64,000 nucleotides of DNA from Streptococcus xiaochunlingii (GCF_006385805.1 NZ_VFSG01000001.1:434001-498000), one strand, 5' to 3'; numbered from the stretch's first letter, positions 47,005 through 55,634 are shown. Notes: generated from the letters alone by a model not told the origin. Numbers and translations: made by a program.

Positions 47005-48349
47005 AAGAATTTTGGTATTTCTTTTGTATCTGCCATAGTCGCATTTGGTAACAAATACCACTCACGACAAGGCTAGAAATGAGGCCAATCCAATAAGAAT
47101 AGGGACCGAGGTCAGTCACATGATCGAGGAAAATCCCTAGAGGGATAGAGATACACCAATAACTAAAAACTCCTAATAAGAATGGAACCGTTGTATCCTT
47201 ATAACCCCGCAAAATCCCTTGAAGGGGTGCTGCAAAAGTATCAGCTACTTGGAAAAAGAGACTAAAGGTCATGAATATAGTCGTTTGCTGAACGAAGATT
47301 GGATCCTTGCCATACAATCCAGCCAGTTGGTAGCGGAATGTATATAGAAAGGCGAGGGTGATAATCGCAAAGCCAAAGGCTGTCAATCGTCCTAAACGGC
47401 AATATTGTTTCACTACCTCCGGTCTTCCAGCTCCTAGTTCGTAAGACACAATAATTGCCATGGTACTTGAGATACTAACTGGGAAAGCATACATCATGTT
47501 TGAAAAGTTCATGGCAGATTGGTGACTAGCAATGGTGAGTGATGGGAATTTTGCCATGAGCAGTCCAACAAGCGAGAAGATGATGACTTCAGCAAAAACA
47601 ATTCCCCCGATTGGAAGGCCAAGGTGCAATACTTCTTTGATCCCTTTAAGATCATAAGGTTGTGGCTTCCACAATTGATAAGGAGCTACCTTGGGATGCT
47701 TGCATAAGATAAAAATTGCAATAATTAGTAGAACCCAGTAAGCCAGAGAGGTCCCAAGGCCTGCTCCTGCTCCTCCCATCTCAGGAACACCAAAGGCTCC
47801 ATAGATAAGGACATAGTTAAAACAGGCATTCAAAGGCAAGAGCAAGAGCATCAGGTACATCGATAGACGTGTCATTCCTAACGTATCAAGGAAGGTTCGC
47901 ACGATACTAAAGAGCAACAAGGGTAGGATTCCTAGCGAAAGGAAATATAAGTAACGAATGGCTATCTGAGCAACAACATTTTCTAAGCCGATCTGCTTGA
48001 GTATGATTGGCGCAATCCCCCAGACAAAGCCTATTAAGAGAACAGCCATACCAAATGACATATAAAGAAATTGGTAAAAATCACTAGCAATCCGTTCTTT
48101 GTTTCCTTTGCCTAGGTGATGCCCGACTATCGGCGTTAGGGCAGAAACAATTCCTGTCAGAAAAGTAAAAAAGGGATTCCATAGACTCGTAGCCGTAGAA
48201 ACACCAGCCAAATCAAGGGTCCGATACTGACCAGTCATGGCTGTATCAACAAAACTAGCAGAGTAGTTAGCAAGTTGATAGACCAGGAGAGGGATAAATA
48301 GACTGATAAACAAACGCAAGCGCTCTTTAAAATGATGGGTTAAATACAT
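47003..48349 (-). CDS. MATE family efflux transporter
   Basis: A 448-residue multidrug/toxin extrusion protein with about 12 membrane helices in two halves. The N-terminal half starts FISLFIPLLVYQLANYSASFVDTA with the typical asparagine and aspartate, and GVSTATSLW and the second-half counterpart are visible. Cation-coupled export is the family role; substrates are unknown. Promoter TTGACA-17-TAGAGT lies at 48419-48391. The C terminus reads into the last bases of the repeat. Confidence 0.92.
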   Translation of the reverse strand: MYLTHHFKERLRLFISLFIPLLVYQLANYSASFVDTAMTGQYRTLDLAGVSTATSLWNPFFTFLTGIVSALTPIVGHHLGKGNKERIASDFYQFLYMSFGMAVLLIGFVWGIAPIILKQIGLENVVAQIAIRYLYFLSLGILPLLLFSIVRTFLDTLGMTRLSMYLMLLLLPLNACFNYVLIYGAFGVPEMGGAGAGLGTSLAYWVLLIIAIFILCKHPKVAPYQLWKPQPYDLKGIKEVLHLGLPIGGIVFAEVIIFSLVGLLMAKFPSLTIASHQSAMNFSNMMYAFPVSISSTMAIIVSYELGAGRPEVVKQYCRLGRLTAFGFAIITLAFLYTFRYQLAGLYGKDPIFVQQTTIFMTFSLFFQVADTFAAPLQGILRGYKDTTVPFLLGVFSYWCISIPLGIFLDHVTDLGPYSYWIGLISSLVVSGICYQMRLWQIQKKYQNS

Positions 48350-48390
48350 GGTAGGACTCTCTTCTTATCAAGTTGAAATTTTCTCTTACC

Positions 48391-48419
48391 ACTCTACTAT
48401 ATGTCACCTTAAATGTCAA
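48391..48419 (-). promoter_or_regulatory. MATE gene promoter
   Basis: On -, TTGACA (48419-48414), 17 bases, TAGAGT (48396-48391). Confidence 0.65.
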
Positions 48420-48425
48420 AAAAAT

Positions 48426-48463
48426 CAAAAACTGAAGATCTAACGGATCCTCAGTTTTTTTAG
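48426..48463 (-). terminator. Terminator of xpt-pbuX
   Basis: Stem AAAAACTGA(G)GATC/GATC(T)TCAGTTTTT, T-rich on both strands. Confidence 0.8.
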
Positions 48464-48464
48464 A

Positions 48465-49727
48465 TTATTTTTTATTACGGTTCAAGATGGCGTTCAGAAT
48501 GATTGCCAAGACGCTGGCAACGACAATTCCGTTTGCAAAGAACATTTTAAAGGCGCTTGGTAGGCCATTAAAGAGGGTGCTGTTGTTCAATCCTACCCCT
48601 GCTGCGATTGATACAGCCGCGATGAGGAAATTGTGCTCATTGTGTTCGAAATCAACACGCGCAAGGATTTGCATCCCTTGAATAGACACAAAACCAAACA
48701 TGACCAACATAGCTCCACCAAGTACTGGACTTGGGATGATTTGCGCCAATGCTCCGAACTTAGGCAGGAGACCGAGAAGAACGAGGAAACCAGCCGCGTA
48801 GTAGATTGGAAGACGGGTCTTGATACCAGATAATTTCACCAAGCCGACGTTTTGTGAGAACCCTGTGTATGGGAAGGTATTGAAGATACCGCCGAGAAGG
48901 ACGGCCAACCCTTCAGCACGGTAGCCATTGCGGAGGCGCGTGCTATCAATTGAATCTTTTGTAATATCTGAAAGAGCAAGATAAACACCAGTTGATTCTA
49001 CCATTGATACAGTTGCGATGATACACATCATGACGATTGAAGTGATTTCAAACTTAGGAGCTCCAAAGAAGAAGGGTGTTGGAACGTGAAGGACTGGAGC
49101 TTGTTCTACAGGAGTGAAGTCTACCAAGCCCATAGAAGCTGCGATAGCTGTTCCTACAATCAACCCAATCAAAATAGAAATAGATTTGATAAAGCCTGTC
49201 GTATAGATGTTGACCACCAGAATGATGAGAATGGTTATCACGGCCAAGAGCAAACTTTGAACCGTAGGTTCTGCTGCATTGTTTCCCATATTCCCAATCG
49301 CAACTGGAATCAAGGTCAAACCAATGGTCGTAATGACAGATCCTGTCACAATGGATGGGAAGAGGTTGGCGATTTTCGAGAAGAATCCTGAGACAAGAAC
49401 CACGTAAATCCCTGAAACAATCAAGGCACCAAACATGGCTCCACTACCATGGCTAGCCCCAATCATGCTAAGAGGTGCTACAGACTGGAAGGCCACCCCA
49501 AGGACGACTGGAAGACCAATCCCGAAATGTTTGTTCAACTGCAATTGCAGGAAGGTGGCTACCCCACACATAAAGATATCTGTAGAGATGAGATAGGTTA
49601 GTTGCTGGGCATTATATCCCAAAGCGCCCGCAATCATAATCGGTACTAGAATAGAACCCGAATACATGGCTAATAGGTGTTGCAAGCCTAGAATGGCTGC
49701 CTGTGAATGGTTTTCTTGTTTTTGCAT
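48465..49727 (-). CDS. pbuX: Xanthine permease
   Basis: A 420-residue nucleobase/cation symporter-2 with about 14 membrane segments. The NCS2 features are visible: the N-terminal LGLQHLLAMYSGSILVPI and the conserved acidic and polar segments VSMVESTGVYLALSD and GFSQNVGLVKLSG. It overlaps xpt by one base (TAATG), so uptake and phosphoribosylation are made together. Both are governed by the riboswitch ahead of xpt. Confidence 0.95.
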   Translation of the reverse strand: MQKQENHSQAAILGLQHLLAMYSGSILVPIMIAGALGYNAQQLTYLISTDIFMCGVATFLQLQLNKHFGIGLPVVLGVAFQSVAPLSMIGASHGSGAMFGALIVSGIYVVLVSGFFSKIANLFPSIVTGSVITTIGLTLIPVAIGNMGNNAAEPTVQSLLLAVITILIILVVNIYTTGFIKSISILIGLIVGTAIAASMGLVDFTPVEQAPVLHVPTPFFFGAPKFEITSIVMMCIIATVSMVESTGVYLALSDITKDSIDSTRLRNGYRAEGLAVLLGGIFNTFPYTGFSQNVGLVKLSGIKTRLPIYYAAGFLVLLGLLPKFGALAQIIPSPVLGGAMLVMFGFVSIQGMQILARVDFEHNEHNFLIAAVSIAAGVGLNNSTLFNGLPSAFKMFFANGIVVASVLAIILNAILNRNKK

Positions 49728-50308
49728 TAGATGTCTGCCTCCTTAAATACAACCTGACCATTTTCAAAACGGTCCAAACGAGCAAGTGAAACAACTGGGT
49801 AGCCGAGTTCTTCTAGTAGTCCACGGCCATCCTGGAAAGATTTCTCGATGACAATACCGACTGCTTCTACACTCGCACCAGCTTGTTCGATGATCTGGAT
49901 CAAGCCCTTAGCAGCTTGACCATTTGCCAGAAAGTCATCAACGATCAAGACGCGATCATCTGGTGTTAAAAACTTGCTAGCAATGGAAACCGTACTGGTC
50001 ACTTGCTTGGTAAAGGAATAAACTTCAGCTGTCAAAATCCCTTCATTCATGGTAATATTCTTGGCTTTTTTGGCAAAGATCATGGGAAGTTCCAAAGATT
50101 CTGCAACATAGAGGGCAGGAGCAATTCCGGAAGCTTCAATGGTCACAATCTTGGTCAGGCCAGCATCTTTAAAACGTTCCGCAAAAGCCTTCCCAATTTC
50201 TTTCATCAACTGGTAATCCACTTGGTGGGTCAAGAAGGAATCGACCTTGAGGATATTCTCTCCCAGGACATTTCCGTCTTTCAATATGCGTTCTTCTAAT
50301 AATTTCAT
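49727..50308 (-). CDS. xpt: Xanthine phosphoribosyltransferase
   Basis: Converts xanthine and PRPP to XMP, which GuaA turns into GMP. The 193 residues are the family length; the PRPP loop is [13 protein letters not shown]. The start at 50308 (MKLLEERI) is set by AGGAG and agrees with the family; the open frame to 50380 runs into the riboswitch region. Control is by the purine riboswitch and its terminator. Confidence 0.96.
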   Translation of the reverse strand: MKLLEERILKDGNVLGENILKVDSFLTHQVDYQLMKEIGKAFAERFKDAGLTKIVTIEASGIAPALYVAESLELPMIFAKKAKNITMNEGILTAEVYSFTKQVTSTVSIASKFLTPDDRVLIVDDFLANGQAAKGLIQIIEQAGASVEAVGIVIEKSFQDGRGLLEELGYPVVSLARLDRFENGQVVFKEADI

Positions 50309-50331
50309 GTTTTCTCCTAAACAGTTTGGAA

Positions 50332-50363
50332 CAAAAAATAGAGACTTACCAAGTAAGCCTCTA
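50332..50363 (-). terminator. Riboswitch-controlled terminator before xpt
   Basis: On -, stem TAGAGgCTTAC/GTAAGtCTCTA, loop TTG, then TTTTTT. The 5' arm CTTACT is complementary to the 3' strand of riboswitch P1 (AGTAAG), the expected off-switch. Confidence 0.85.
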
Positions 50364-50396
50364 CAGAATCCAAGTATCACTGGATCAATCTAAGAC

Positions 50397-50463
50397 TTAC
50401 TTATTGTTAGGTGTTCCGGCACCTTGTAGAGACCTTGCGCCAATCCGCAAGATAAATAAGTAA
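50397..50463 (-). ncRNA. Purine riboswitch aptamer (xpt leader)
   Basis: On -, P1 is TTACTTAT/ATAAGTAA, P2 CTTGCG/CGCAAG with loop GATTGG, P3 AGGTG/CACCT with loop CCGGAA, and J2/3 carries TCTCTAC, close to the purine consensus TTTCTAC. Both loops are six bases, not the usual seven, and J3/1 is AACA in place of the usual GACTA. The fold and the gene set (xpt, pbuX) fit guanine/xanthine sensing; ligand inferred. Confidence 0.8.
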
Positions 50464-50471
50464 TTGTAGTT

Positions 50472-51455
50472 TTAATGAGAGTCACCATTCCAGATAGAAT
50501 TCTTTACGATGACATAATCGACATGCTTGAGATCAGCAACCTTGCGACCTCCAGCATAGGAAATAGAACTTTGCAAGTCTTGCTCCATCTCTGTCAAGGT
50601 ATCTTGCAGATGACCTTTGGCTGGTAGAAGGATTTTCTTACCTTCAACATTTTTATAGGCCCCTTTTTGGTACTCTGAAGCAGATCCATAGTACTCTTTA
50701 AAGAATTCCCCATCGACTTCAACGGTTTTCCCTGGGCTTTCAATGTGACCTGCAAAGAGAGAACCAATCATGACCATGCTGGCACCAAAACGAATGGATT
50801 TCGCAATATCTCCATGGGTCCGAATTCCGCCATCTGCAATAATCGGCTTGCGAGCTGCTTTTGAACACCAACGAAGGGCGGCTAACTGCCAACCGCCAGT
50901 ACCAAATCCAGTCTTCACTTTGGTAATGCAGACCTTACCAGGTCCGATACCGACCTTGGTAGCATCTGCTCCAGCGTTTTCCAACTCCCGAACAGCCTCT
51001 GGTGTGCCAACATTTCCTGCGATCACAAAGGTATCTGGCAACTCCTTCTTGATATGCTGAATCATTTGGATGACACTATCTGAGTGTCCGTGAGCGATAT
51101 CGATGGTGATATATTCTGGTGCGTCGTCCTTGAGTTGAGTCACGAAGTCGTACTCATAGTCTTTTACTCCAACTGAGATGGAAGCAATTAAGCCCTGATC
51201 GTGCATACGTTTGATAAAGGGAATGCGACCAGCTTCGTCAAAGCGGTGCATAATGTAAAAATATCCCCCTTTAGCCAGTTGCTCGGCTACATTCTCATCC
51301 AGGATAGTCTGCATGTTGGCAGGTACCACTGGTAGCTTGAAGGTATGTTTACCAAACTGAACGGTCGTGTCAGCTTCTGCACGACTTTTGATAATACACT
51401 TGTTAGGGATTAATTGAATATCTTCATAATCAAAGATTGGAAATTCGTTTAACAT
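50472..51455 (-). CDS. guaC: GMP reductase
   Basis: Reduces GMP to IMP with NADPH, returning guanine nucleotides to the adenine side. The 327 residues show the barrel with the catalytic cysteine in [21 protein letters not shown] and GSLFAGH. The start at 51455 ([14 protein letters not shown]) agrees with the family, but it has no clear ribosome site. An in-frame ATG at 51500 has GGAAGG seven bases ahead and would add 15 residues, so the true start is open. A PurBox and a perfect promoter lie upstream. Confidence 0.95.
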   Translation of the reverse strand: MLNEFPIFDYEDIQLIPNKCIIKSRAEADTTVQFGKHTFKLPVVPANMQTILDENVAEQLAKGGYFYIMHRFDEAGRIPFIKRMHDQGLIASISVGVKDYEYDFVTQLKDDAPEYITIDIAHGHSDSVIQMIQHIKKELPDTFVIAGNVGTPEAVRELENAGADATKVGIGPGKVCITKVKTGFGTGGWQLAALRWCSKAARKPIIADGGIRTHGDIAKSIRFGASMVMIGSLFAGHIESPGKTVEVDGEFFKEYYGSASEYQKGAYKNVEGKKILLPAKGHLQDTLTEMEQDLQSSISYAGGRKVADLKHVDYVIVKNSIWNGDSH

Positions 51456-51489
51456 ACGGATTGAAATCTCGTTTCTAAATTTTAAATCG

Positions 51490-51504
51490 TGATGCGTCAT
51501 CACT
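51490..51504. promoter_or_regulatory. Perfect palindrome at the alternative guaC start
   Basis: GTGATG-CGT-CATCAC, 15 bases with perfect six-base arms, downstream of the predicted transcript start. It could be an operator or chance. Confidence 0.35.
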
Positions 51505-51529
51505 ACGCCTTCCGACGTTTCCATTCAAG

Positions 51530-51558
51530 ATTATAGCAAAGATACGGAGTCGATTCAA
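51530..51558 (-). promoter_or_regulatory. guaC promoter
   Basis: On -, TTGAAT, 17 bases, TATAAT (51535-51530). Confidence 0.8.
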
Positions 51559-51580
51559 TTAGAATGCTGATTATTGAATT

Positions 51581-51593
51581 AATGTTCGGAAAT
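51581..51593 (-). promoter_or_regulatory. PurBox upstream of guaC
   Basis: On -, ATTTCCGAACATT, a full match to the AWWWCCGAACWWT PurR box of lactococci and streptococci, about 64 bases ahead of the likely transcript start. Confidence 0.8.
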
Positions 51594-51634
51594 TATTATA
51601 CGATTAGTTAGAATATCTTCTATATACGAGTTAT

Positions 51635-52357
51635 TTATGAACAAATACCAATCCAATTGCTGATTTCTTTGCTGACAAGCTTAGGGACTGCTGTATAAAA
51701 ATCGTGACCGAGATCCTTTAAGAGTAGTTTTTTGATAGATGGATCTAATGTCTCAAGTGCTTGAGCTCTCCAATCGGGCTCATCTTCGTATTTAGGTCCG
51801 ATGAATAAGGCCTTGATATCTATGAGTGGAACTTGAAAAGACCGGAGCTCCCGCCTAAGTCTCAGTAAAGAAAGAACTGCTTCTGGATCTAAATCCAGTT
51901 CATAATGATGAAGGTCAGAATTCCAACGATAACTAGATTGGATCGCTTTTATAGTGGTTGGCGAAGGATTTTCAGCATCTCCAAGTTCACTTGCAACAGC
52001 TTCTTCTAGAGATGGAAATACCTGTTGCTTCAGATAGGCGAGTGTCTCTTCAATTTCCTGTTCTAGTGGTAAGATCTGGTTCATATTAAGATAGCCACCA
52101 TCTAGCAGAACCAGGTGAGTCATTTGTGGTATCCTGGAGGCTAGGTAGCGAGCCAAATCTCCACCTAGTGAGTGGGCAATGATACAAGTATTTTCATTAG
52201 AATCCGCATGGGCTTCAAACCAATCTACTAAATCTTTTGCAGATTCCAGTTTTACCTTATAGGGATCTAGATAGGTGATGGGGTATGGAAAGCAGTGAGC
52301 AAATTCGCTCATATGATTTTCGTTACTTCCGAGTCCTCCGATAAAGTAAAATCTCAT
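51635..52357 (-). CDS. Alpha/beta hydrolase
   Basis: A 240-residue serine hydrolase. The oxyanion strand is FYFIGGLGSNENH, the nucleophile elbow AHSLGGD, and the histidine in DLGHDFYT near the end. No signal peptide. It overlaps the acetyltransferase gene by four bases (ATGA), so the two are co-translated. Substrate unknown. Confidence 0.8.
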   Translation of the reverse strand: MRFYFIGGLGSNENHMSEFAHCFPYPITYLDPYKVKLESAKDLVDWFEAHADSNENTCIIAHSLGGDLARYLASRIPQMTHLVLLDGGYLNMNQILPLEQEIEETLAYLKQQVFPSLEEAVASELGDAENPSPTTIKAIQSSYRWNSDLHHYELDLDPEAVLSLLRLRRELRSFQVPLIDIKALFIGPKYEDEPDWRAQALETLDPSIKKLLLKDLGHDFYTAVPKLVSKEISNWIGICS

Positions 52358-52914
52358 TCTTTCACCTCGATTTCCTTAATGATTCTGGCTGGATTACCTG
52401 CTAGGACCACATTATCCCCGAAGGATTTGGTCACTACTGCCCCTGCTCCAACGACGACATTATCGCCTAGGGTAACGCCTGGAAGAATGATAGCTCCTCC
52501 ACCAGCCCAGAAGTTATCTCCAATCGTTATCGGAGCTCCATATTCTTTTCCAGCATTACGTTCATGCGGATCTAGGGGATGGAGAGGCGTGAGAAATTGG
52601 CAGTTGGGACCGATCATGGCGTTCTTTCCAATCCTGATTGGACAGACATCCAACATGGTTAGGTTCCAGTTGGCATAGAAGTTCTCTCCCAAGTGGATAT
52701 TCACCCCATAATCACAAGCTAAAAAAGGATGAAGGGAAAGATTTTCCCCAGTGGATCCGAACCAACTTTTTATGATTTGGCTCCGCTTCTTTCCATCTGC
52801 TTCTTGGTTAAAGGCATATTGCTTGACCCGAGCTTCTTGGGCTAACTTCCTCAATTCTGGATCCATGGGACTGTAAAAGTCACCAGCAATCATTTTTTCA
52901 TATTCATTTTTCAT
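52354..52914 (-). CDS. Sugar O-acetyltransferase (Maa/LacA type)
   Basis: A 186-residue left-handed beta-helix acetyltransferase of the maltose/galactoside type. The Maa N-terminal region (MIAGDFYSPMDPEL) is followed by hexapeptide repeats, the catalytic histidine in FLTPLHPLDPHER and the end repeats with GDNVVVGAGAVVTKSFGDNVVLAGNPARI. Ribosome site GGGAGA. It starts 30 bases after the terminator of the small membrane protein gene and has no clear promoter of its own. Confidence 0.92.
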   Translation of the reverse strand: MKNEYEKMIAGDFYSPMDPELRKLAQEARVKQYAFNQEADGKKRSQIIKSWFGSTGENLSLHPFLACDYGVNIHLGENFYANWNLTMLDVCPIRIGKNAMIGPNCQFLTPLHPLDPHERNAGKEYGAPITIGDNFWAGGGAIILPGVTLGDNVVVGAGAVVTKSFGDNVVLAGNPARIIKEIEVKE

Positions 52915-52935
52915 AATCTTCTCCCGTCTAATAGT

Positions 52936-52958
52936 AAAAAACCACTCATAATGAGTGG
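52936..52958 (-). terminator. Terminator of the 41-residue gene
   Basis: On -, CCACTCAT/ATGAGTGG with a one-base centre (effective loop larger), then TTTTTT. Confidence 0.75.
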
Positions 52959-52971
52959 ACTTGTTTATCTC

Positions 52972-53097
52972 TTAATGGTACATCAGGAAACCATCGAAGA
53001 GCTCAAATATTTTTCCTATCGCTCGGAAAACAAGAGCCGCAACAAGGGCAACCAGCAAGAAGTAAGCTACAGCAAAAATCACACTAATGATCATCAT
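52972..53097 (-). CDS. Small single-pass membrane protein (41 residues)
   Basis: MMIISVIFAVAYFLLVALVA and a short tail with AIGKIFELFDGFLMYH. One membrane helix and an amphipathic end. The start at 53097 is strongly supported by AAAAGGAGTG; the longer open frame from 53232 lacks a site. A GTATAATAG -10 box lies about 45 bases ahead, and an intrinsic terminator closes it. It is a convincing short gene. Function unknown; it resembles small stress or toxin-like peptides only in general form. Confidence 0.65.
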   Translation of the reverse strand: MMIISVIFAVAYFLLVALVAALVFRAIGKIFELFDGFLMYH

Positions 53098-53425
53098 GAA
53101 ACACTCCTTTTTAATGTACTTTTTCCACCCTCTATTATACTCCTGGCCTATTTTAGATTCAAGGAAAACGCTATCAAATTTTGATTTGTTTTCAATTTGT
53201 AATTTACAAAAATTTTCAGACAGCAGAAACAAGTGGGCTTTGCTATAGAGTGTTTTAAATAGTGATCAGTGTTATCGCTTCTTTTTCATATTTCAAGAGA
53301 TTCCATACTTTTATTGTAAAGTTTTTTCCTTATACGGTGGCTTAATCTAGTTTCAAAACTAGAAATTGTATATTCAAACTTATCTCTATTTTCTTCTAAT
53401 TGCCTCCCAAGTTTTACCCCTCTGG

Positions 53426-53686
53426 CTAGAATTCTATTTTAGAAATTCCTGAGTAGTTTTCTTTGATATGGAGCCCAAGCTGTTCTTCTAACAAACGGAA
53501 ACTGTGTTTGATAATTTTTTCTTCTTTCCGCTCTAAACCTGTGAGCTGTAAAATTGAGTCATACAAAAAATCATGTTTTCGAACCTTATATATTTGAAAA
53601 TCAGTACATATTTCTGCAATATTTATTAGTGGTTTATTAAGCAAAATCTTACATAAAATTACAAATAAAAAATAATCAGAATACAT
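53426..53686 (-). CDS. Hypothetical 86-residue protein coupled to the CPBP gene
   Basis: Starts two bases after the CPBP gene's stop, so it is translationally coupled. It has a hydrophobic start (MYSDYFLFVILCKILL), a charged middle and an acidic/basic C-terminal half. I do not recognise a family. AT-rich like its partner. The stretch 53233-53425 beyond it shows no gene. Confidence 0.5.
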   Translation of the reverse strand: MYSDYFLFVILCKILLNKPLINIAEICTDFQIYKVRKHDFLYDSILQLTGLERKEEKIIKHSFRLLEEQLGLHIKENYSGISKIEF

Positions 53687-53688
53687 AA

Positions 53689-54306
53689 TTAAAAATTTAT
53701 TACAGCCAAAAAATTAGCCAGCATGTGAATTAGTACAGAGTATTCTATCCTTTTAGTTCTATAATAAATGTAAGATACTATACCGCCTAACAAACTATAC
53801 AGTAAAATCGATCTAATAAAAATTCCAATACTAGGTTCGTTCATGCAATGCACAAATCCAAACAATATATTTGATATGATGAAACCTTTCCTGCTCATAT
53901 TATAGCAATAATTCATTATTGCACCATGAAAAGTTAATTCCTCTAAAACTGGTCCTACGAAAATTCCATAAAAATTGAATAACTCTACGCCCATAATATC
54001 TTTTAAAATTTGTAATAACGCATCATTTTGGGTATCTCCAAAAATGCTTATATACAAATGAACTATGAGTCTTAACAAAGCAGCGAATGCTAAGCAATAA
54101 AGTACTTTGTTCCACTCTAGTTTCTGAATACGATTAATGACATTATGTTTTATGGCTATTTTATAAGAGTAATATAATGTAAAAAACAAGAAAAGTACAA
54201 ATAGCAACCTAGCATAGACTAATGAAATATCTTTCAAAATAAAACAACAAAACGGTAAATTTGAGAGTAAAAATAACTGCCCAGTCACTTTATATTTTTC
54301 TTTCAT
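53689..54306 (-). CDS. CPBP family intramembrane protein, variant motif
   Basis: A 205-residue polytopic protein of the CPBP (Abi/CAAX protease and bacteriocin-processing) family. Motif 1 is GPVLEELTFHGAI, motif 2 FGFVHCM and motif 3 HMLANFLA. Motif 1 normally reads EExxxR; here the arginine is histidine, so activity may be altered. Such proteins often protect against bacteriocins. Ribosome site GGAGG. AT-rich, with codon use unlike neighbours, suggesting transfer. Its 86-residue partner follows; a 22-codon ORF and a cre-like site precede. Confidence 0.75.
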   Translation of the reverse strand: MKEKYKVTGQLFLLSNLPFCCFILKDISLVYARLLFVLFLFFTLYYSYKIAIKHNVINRIQKLEWNKVLYCLAFAALLRLIVHLYISIFGDTQNDALLQILKDIMGVELFNFYGIFVGPVLEELTFHGAIMNYCYNMSRKGFIISNILFGFVHCMNEPSIGIFIRSILLYSLLGGIVSYIYYRTKRIEYSVLIHMLANFLAVINF

Positions 54307-54356
54307 TTTTAACTACCTCCAATAAACCATTATTAATATTTCAATCATTGCTTAAT

Positions 54357-54425
54357 TCAGTTAATCATTTTTCTGAAACTTGAAGCGGAAATGCTGAGAT
54401 TCTTTGCATATACTGATTCTGACAT
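54357..54425 (-). CDS. Possible 22-residue peptide ORF upstream of the CPBP gene
   Basis: Reads MSESVYAKNLSISASSFRKM then IN and a stop, with GAAGAGGT four bases before the ATG. It could be a small peptide gene, a leader ORF or the remnant of a bacteriocin precursor. No double-glycine motif. Confidence 0.35.
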   Translation of the reverse strand: MSESVYAKNLSISASSFRKMIN

Positions 54426-54493
54426 TTTACCTCTTCTAAAAACTTAAGAAAGAAAAACAGATCTCTTACATTATTAACCTCTCCACTAATCGA

Positions 54494-54506
54494 GAAAGCG
54501 CTTTAC
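54494..54506 (-). promoter_or_regulatory. cre-like site upstream of the CPBP unit
   Basis: GAAAGCGCTTTAC, with the perfect core AAAGCGCTTT of catabolite-control (CcpA) sites. Confidence 0.5.
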
Positions 54507-54573
54507 ATTTTTATTGTAACTAACTTTTTTTATTTTTTCAAATAATTATATGCAATTCTCAATTTGTAAAATT

Positions 54574-54602
54574 AAGCATCTCGTATTAGACGAAATGCTT
54601 TC
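54574..54602 (-). terminator. Second hairpin after tatA
   Basis: On -, AAGCATTTCG/CGAGATGCTT with a weak T tail. It shares the AAGCATTTC/GAxATGCTT arms with the first terminator, so the two may be a duplicated hairpin. Confidence 0.45.
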
Positions 54603-54654
54603 AATTCCTGTCACTTTCGTATATGAATCTTTAAAAAGGAAACAAAATTTAAAA

Positions 54655-54683
54655 AGCATTCCATCGTCATGAAATGCTTTTAA
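54655..54683 (-). terminator. Terminator of the efe-tat operon
   Basis: On -, AAAAGCATT/AATGCTTTT with a TTTT end. Confidence 0.7.
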
Positions 54684-54711
54684 ACTAAATGATTCTAATC
54701 TATTTATAAGA

Positions 54712-54912
54712 CTAGTTTTCTTCAGTTTTGCTAGTCTTTTCTTTGTCCTCTTCTTTTTCAGCAGCACCATTGTTAACGGCTGACTTGAATTCAGAAAACA
54801 TTTTTCCAAGCGAGTGTCCTAATTCAGGCAAACGCTTTGGTCCAAAGATTAAGAGGGCTCCCAGGATAATAATAATCAGGCCTGGTGCACCGATATCACG
54901 TAAAATTCCCAT
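54712..54912 (-). CDS. tatA: Sec-independent translocase protein TatA
   Basis: A 66-residue pore component. It has an N-terminal membrane helix (about 10-24, GLIIIILGALLIF), the FGPKRLPELG hinge, an amphipathic helix (LGKMFSEFKSAVNN) and an acidic/lysine tail. With TatC it forms a minimal two-part Tat system. Last gene of the operon, two bases after tatC's stop; the cargo EfeB is encoded upstream in the same operon. Confidence 0.95.
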   Translation of the reverse strand: MGILRDIGAPGLIIIILGALLIFGPKRLPELGHSLGKMFSEFKSAVNNGAAEKEEDKEKTSKTEEN

Positions 54913-54914
54913 AT

Positions 54915-55634
54915 TTATCTCCTTTTTTGTATGCGGTTATAGATAATGCGACTGATGCCTAGACTCACTTCGTAGAGCAAAATCAGAGGCACGGTCATAG
55001 CTAGATCACTGATAAAATCAGCAGGGGTCAGGATGACTGCTAATACCAGCAATAGAAAGTAGGCTATTCGGCGGTAGCGTCTTAACCATTCTGGCGTTAA
55101 GATATGAATCGAGGTCAAAAAGGCTACAAGGACTGGCAATTCAAACAAGACACCCAAAGGAACGGTTGTATGAAAGATGAAGGTCAAGTAGTTCTGTGCC
55201 GTTAATTGGATGGTAAACTGTCCTTGTCCCAACTTCAGGAGTACCTCGAGAATAGCTGGACTAACCAGATAATAGCCGAAGAGTAAGCCTAGCAAGAAAC
55301 AAATCAAACTGGCCGGCACATAGAGCAGAATAACTCCAGCTTCTCCTTTTCTCAAAGCTGGTTTTACAAATTGCCAGACTTGAAAGAGGGTGAAGGGCAG
55401 GGTGATGGTAAATGCCATTAAACTTGCCAACTGAAGGTAGATGCTTAAAATGTCATTAGGGCCAAGGACCAAGAGTTTCTCTCGAAATCCAGCCGTCAAA
55501 AAGGCATAAAGCTGATCAGAAAACAAGAGGGCTCCACAAAAAACAACGAAAAAACAAAGGATACAAGCGATGAAGCGTCGTCTAAACTCGCTTAAATGCT
55601 CTACAATTGTGAGCCTTCTATCTTCATTTTTCAT
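54915..55634 (-). CDS. tatC: Sec-independent translocase protein TatC
   Basis: A 239-residue receptor component with six membrane helices. The cytoplasmic N-terminal signature is present (LTIVEHLSEFRRR, with the conserved Glu), as are the FxLPVLVAFL region and the later conserved helices. It binds the twin-arginine signal of EfeB. Overlaps efeU by 11 bases, so it is co-translated with the iron permease. Confidence 0.95.
   Translation of the reverse strand: MKNEDRRLTIVEHLSEFRRRFIACILCFFVVFCGALLFSDQLYAFLTAGFREKLLVLGPNDILSIYLQLASLMAFTITLPFTLFQVWQFVKPALRKGEAGVILLYVPASLICFLLGLLFGYYLVSPAILEVLLKLGQGQFTIQLTAQNYLTFIFHTTVPLGVLFELPVLVAFLTSIHILTPEWLRRYRRIAYFLLLVLAVILTPADFISDLAMTVPLILLYEVSLGISRIIYNRIQKRR

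Noticed and set aside
54546-54809. An 87-codon frame overlapping tatA on the same strand
   Set aside because: It reads tatA out of frame and then two terminator hairpins; no ribosome site.
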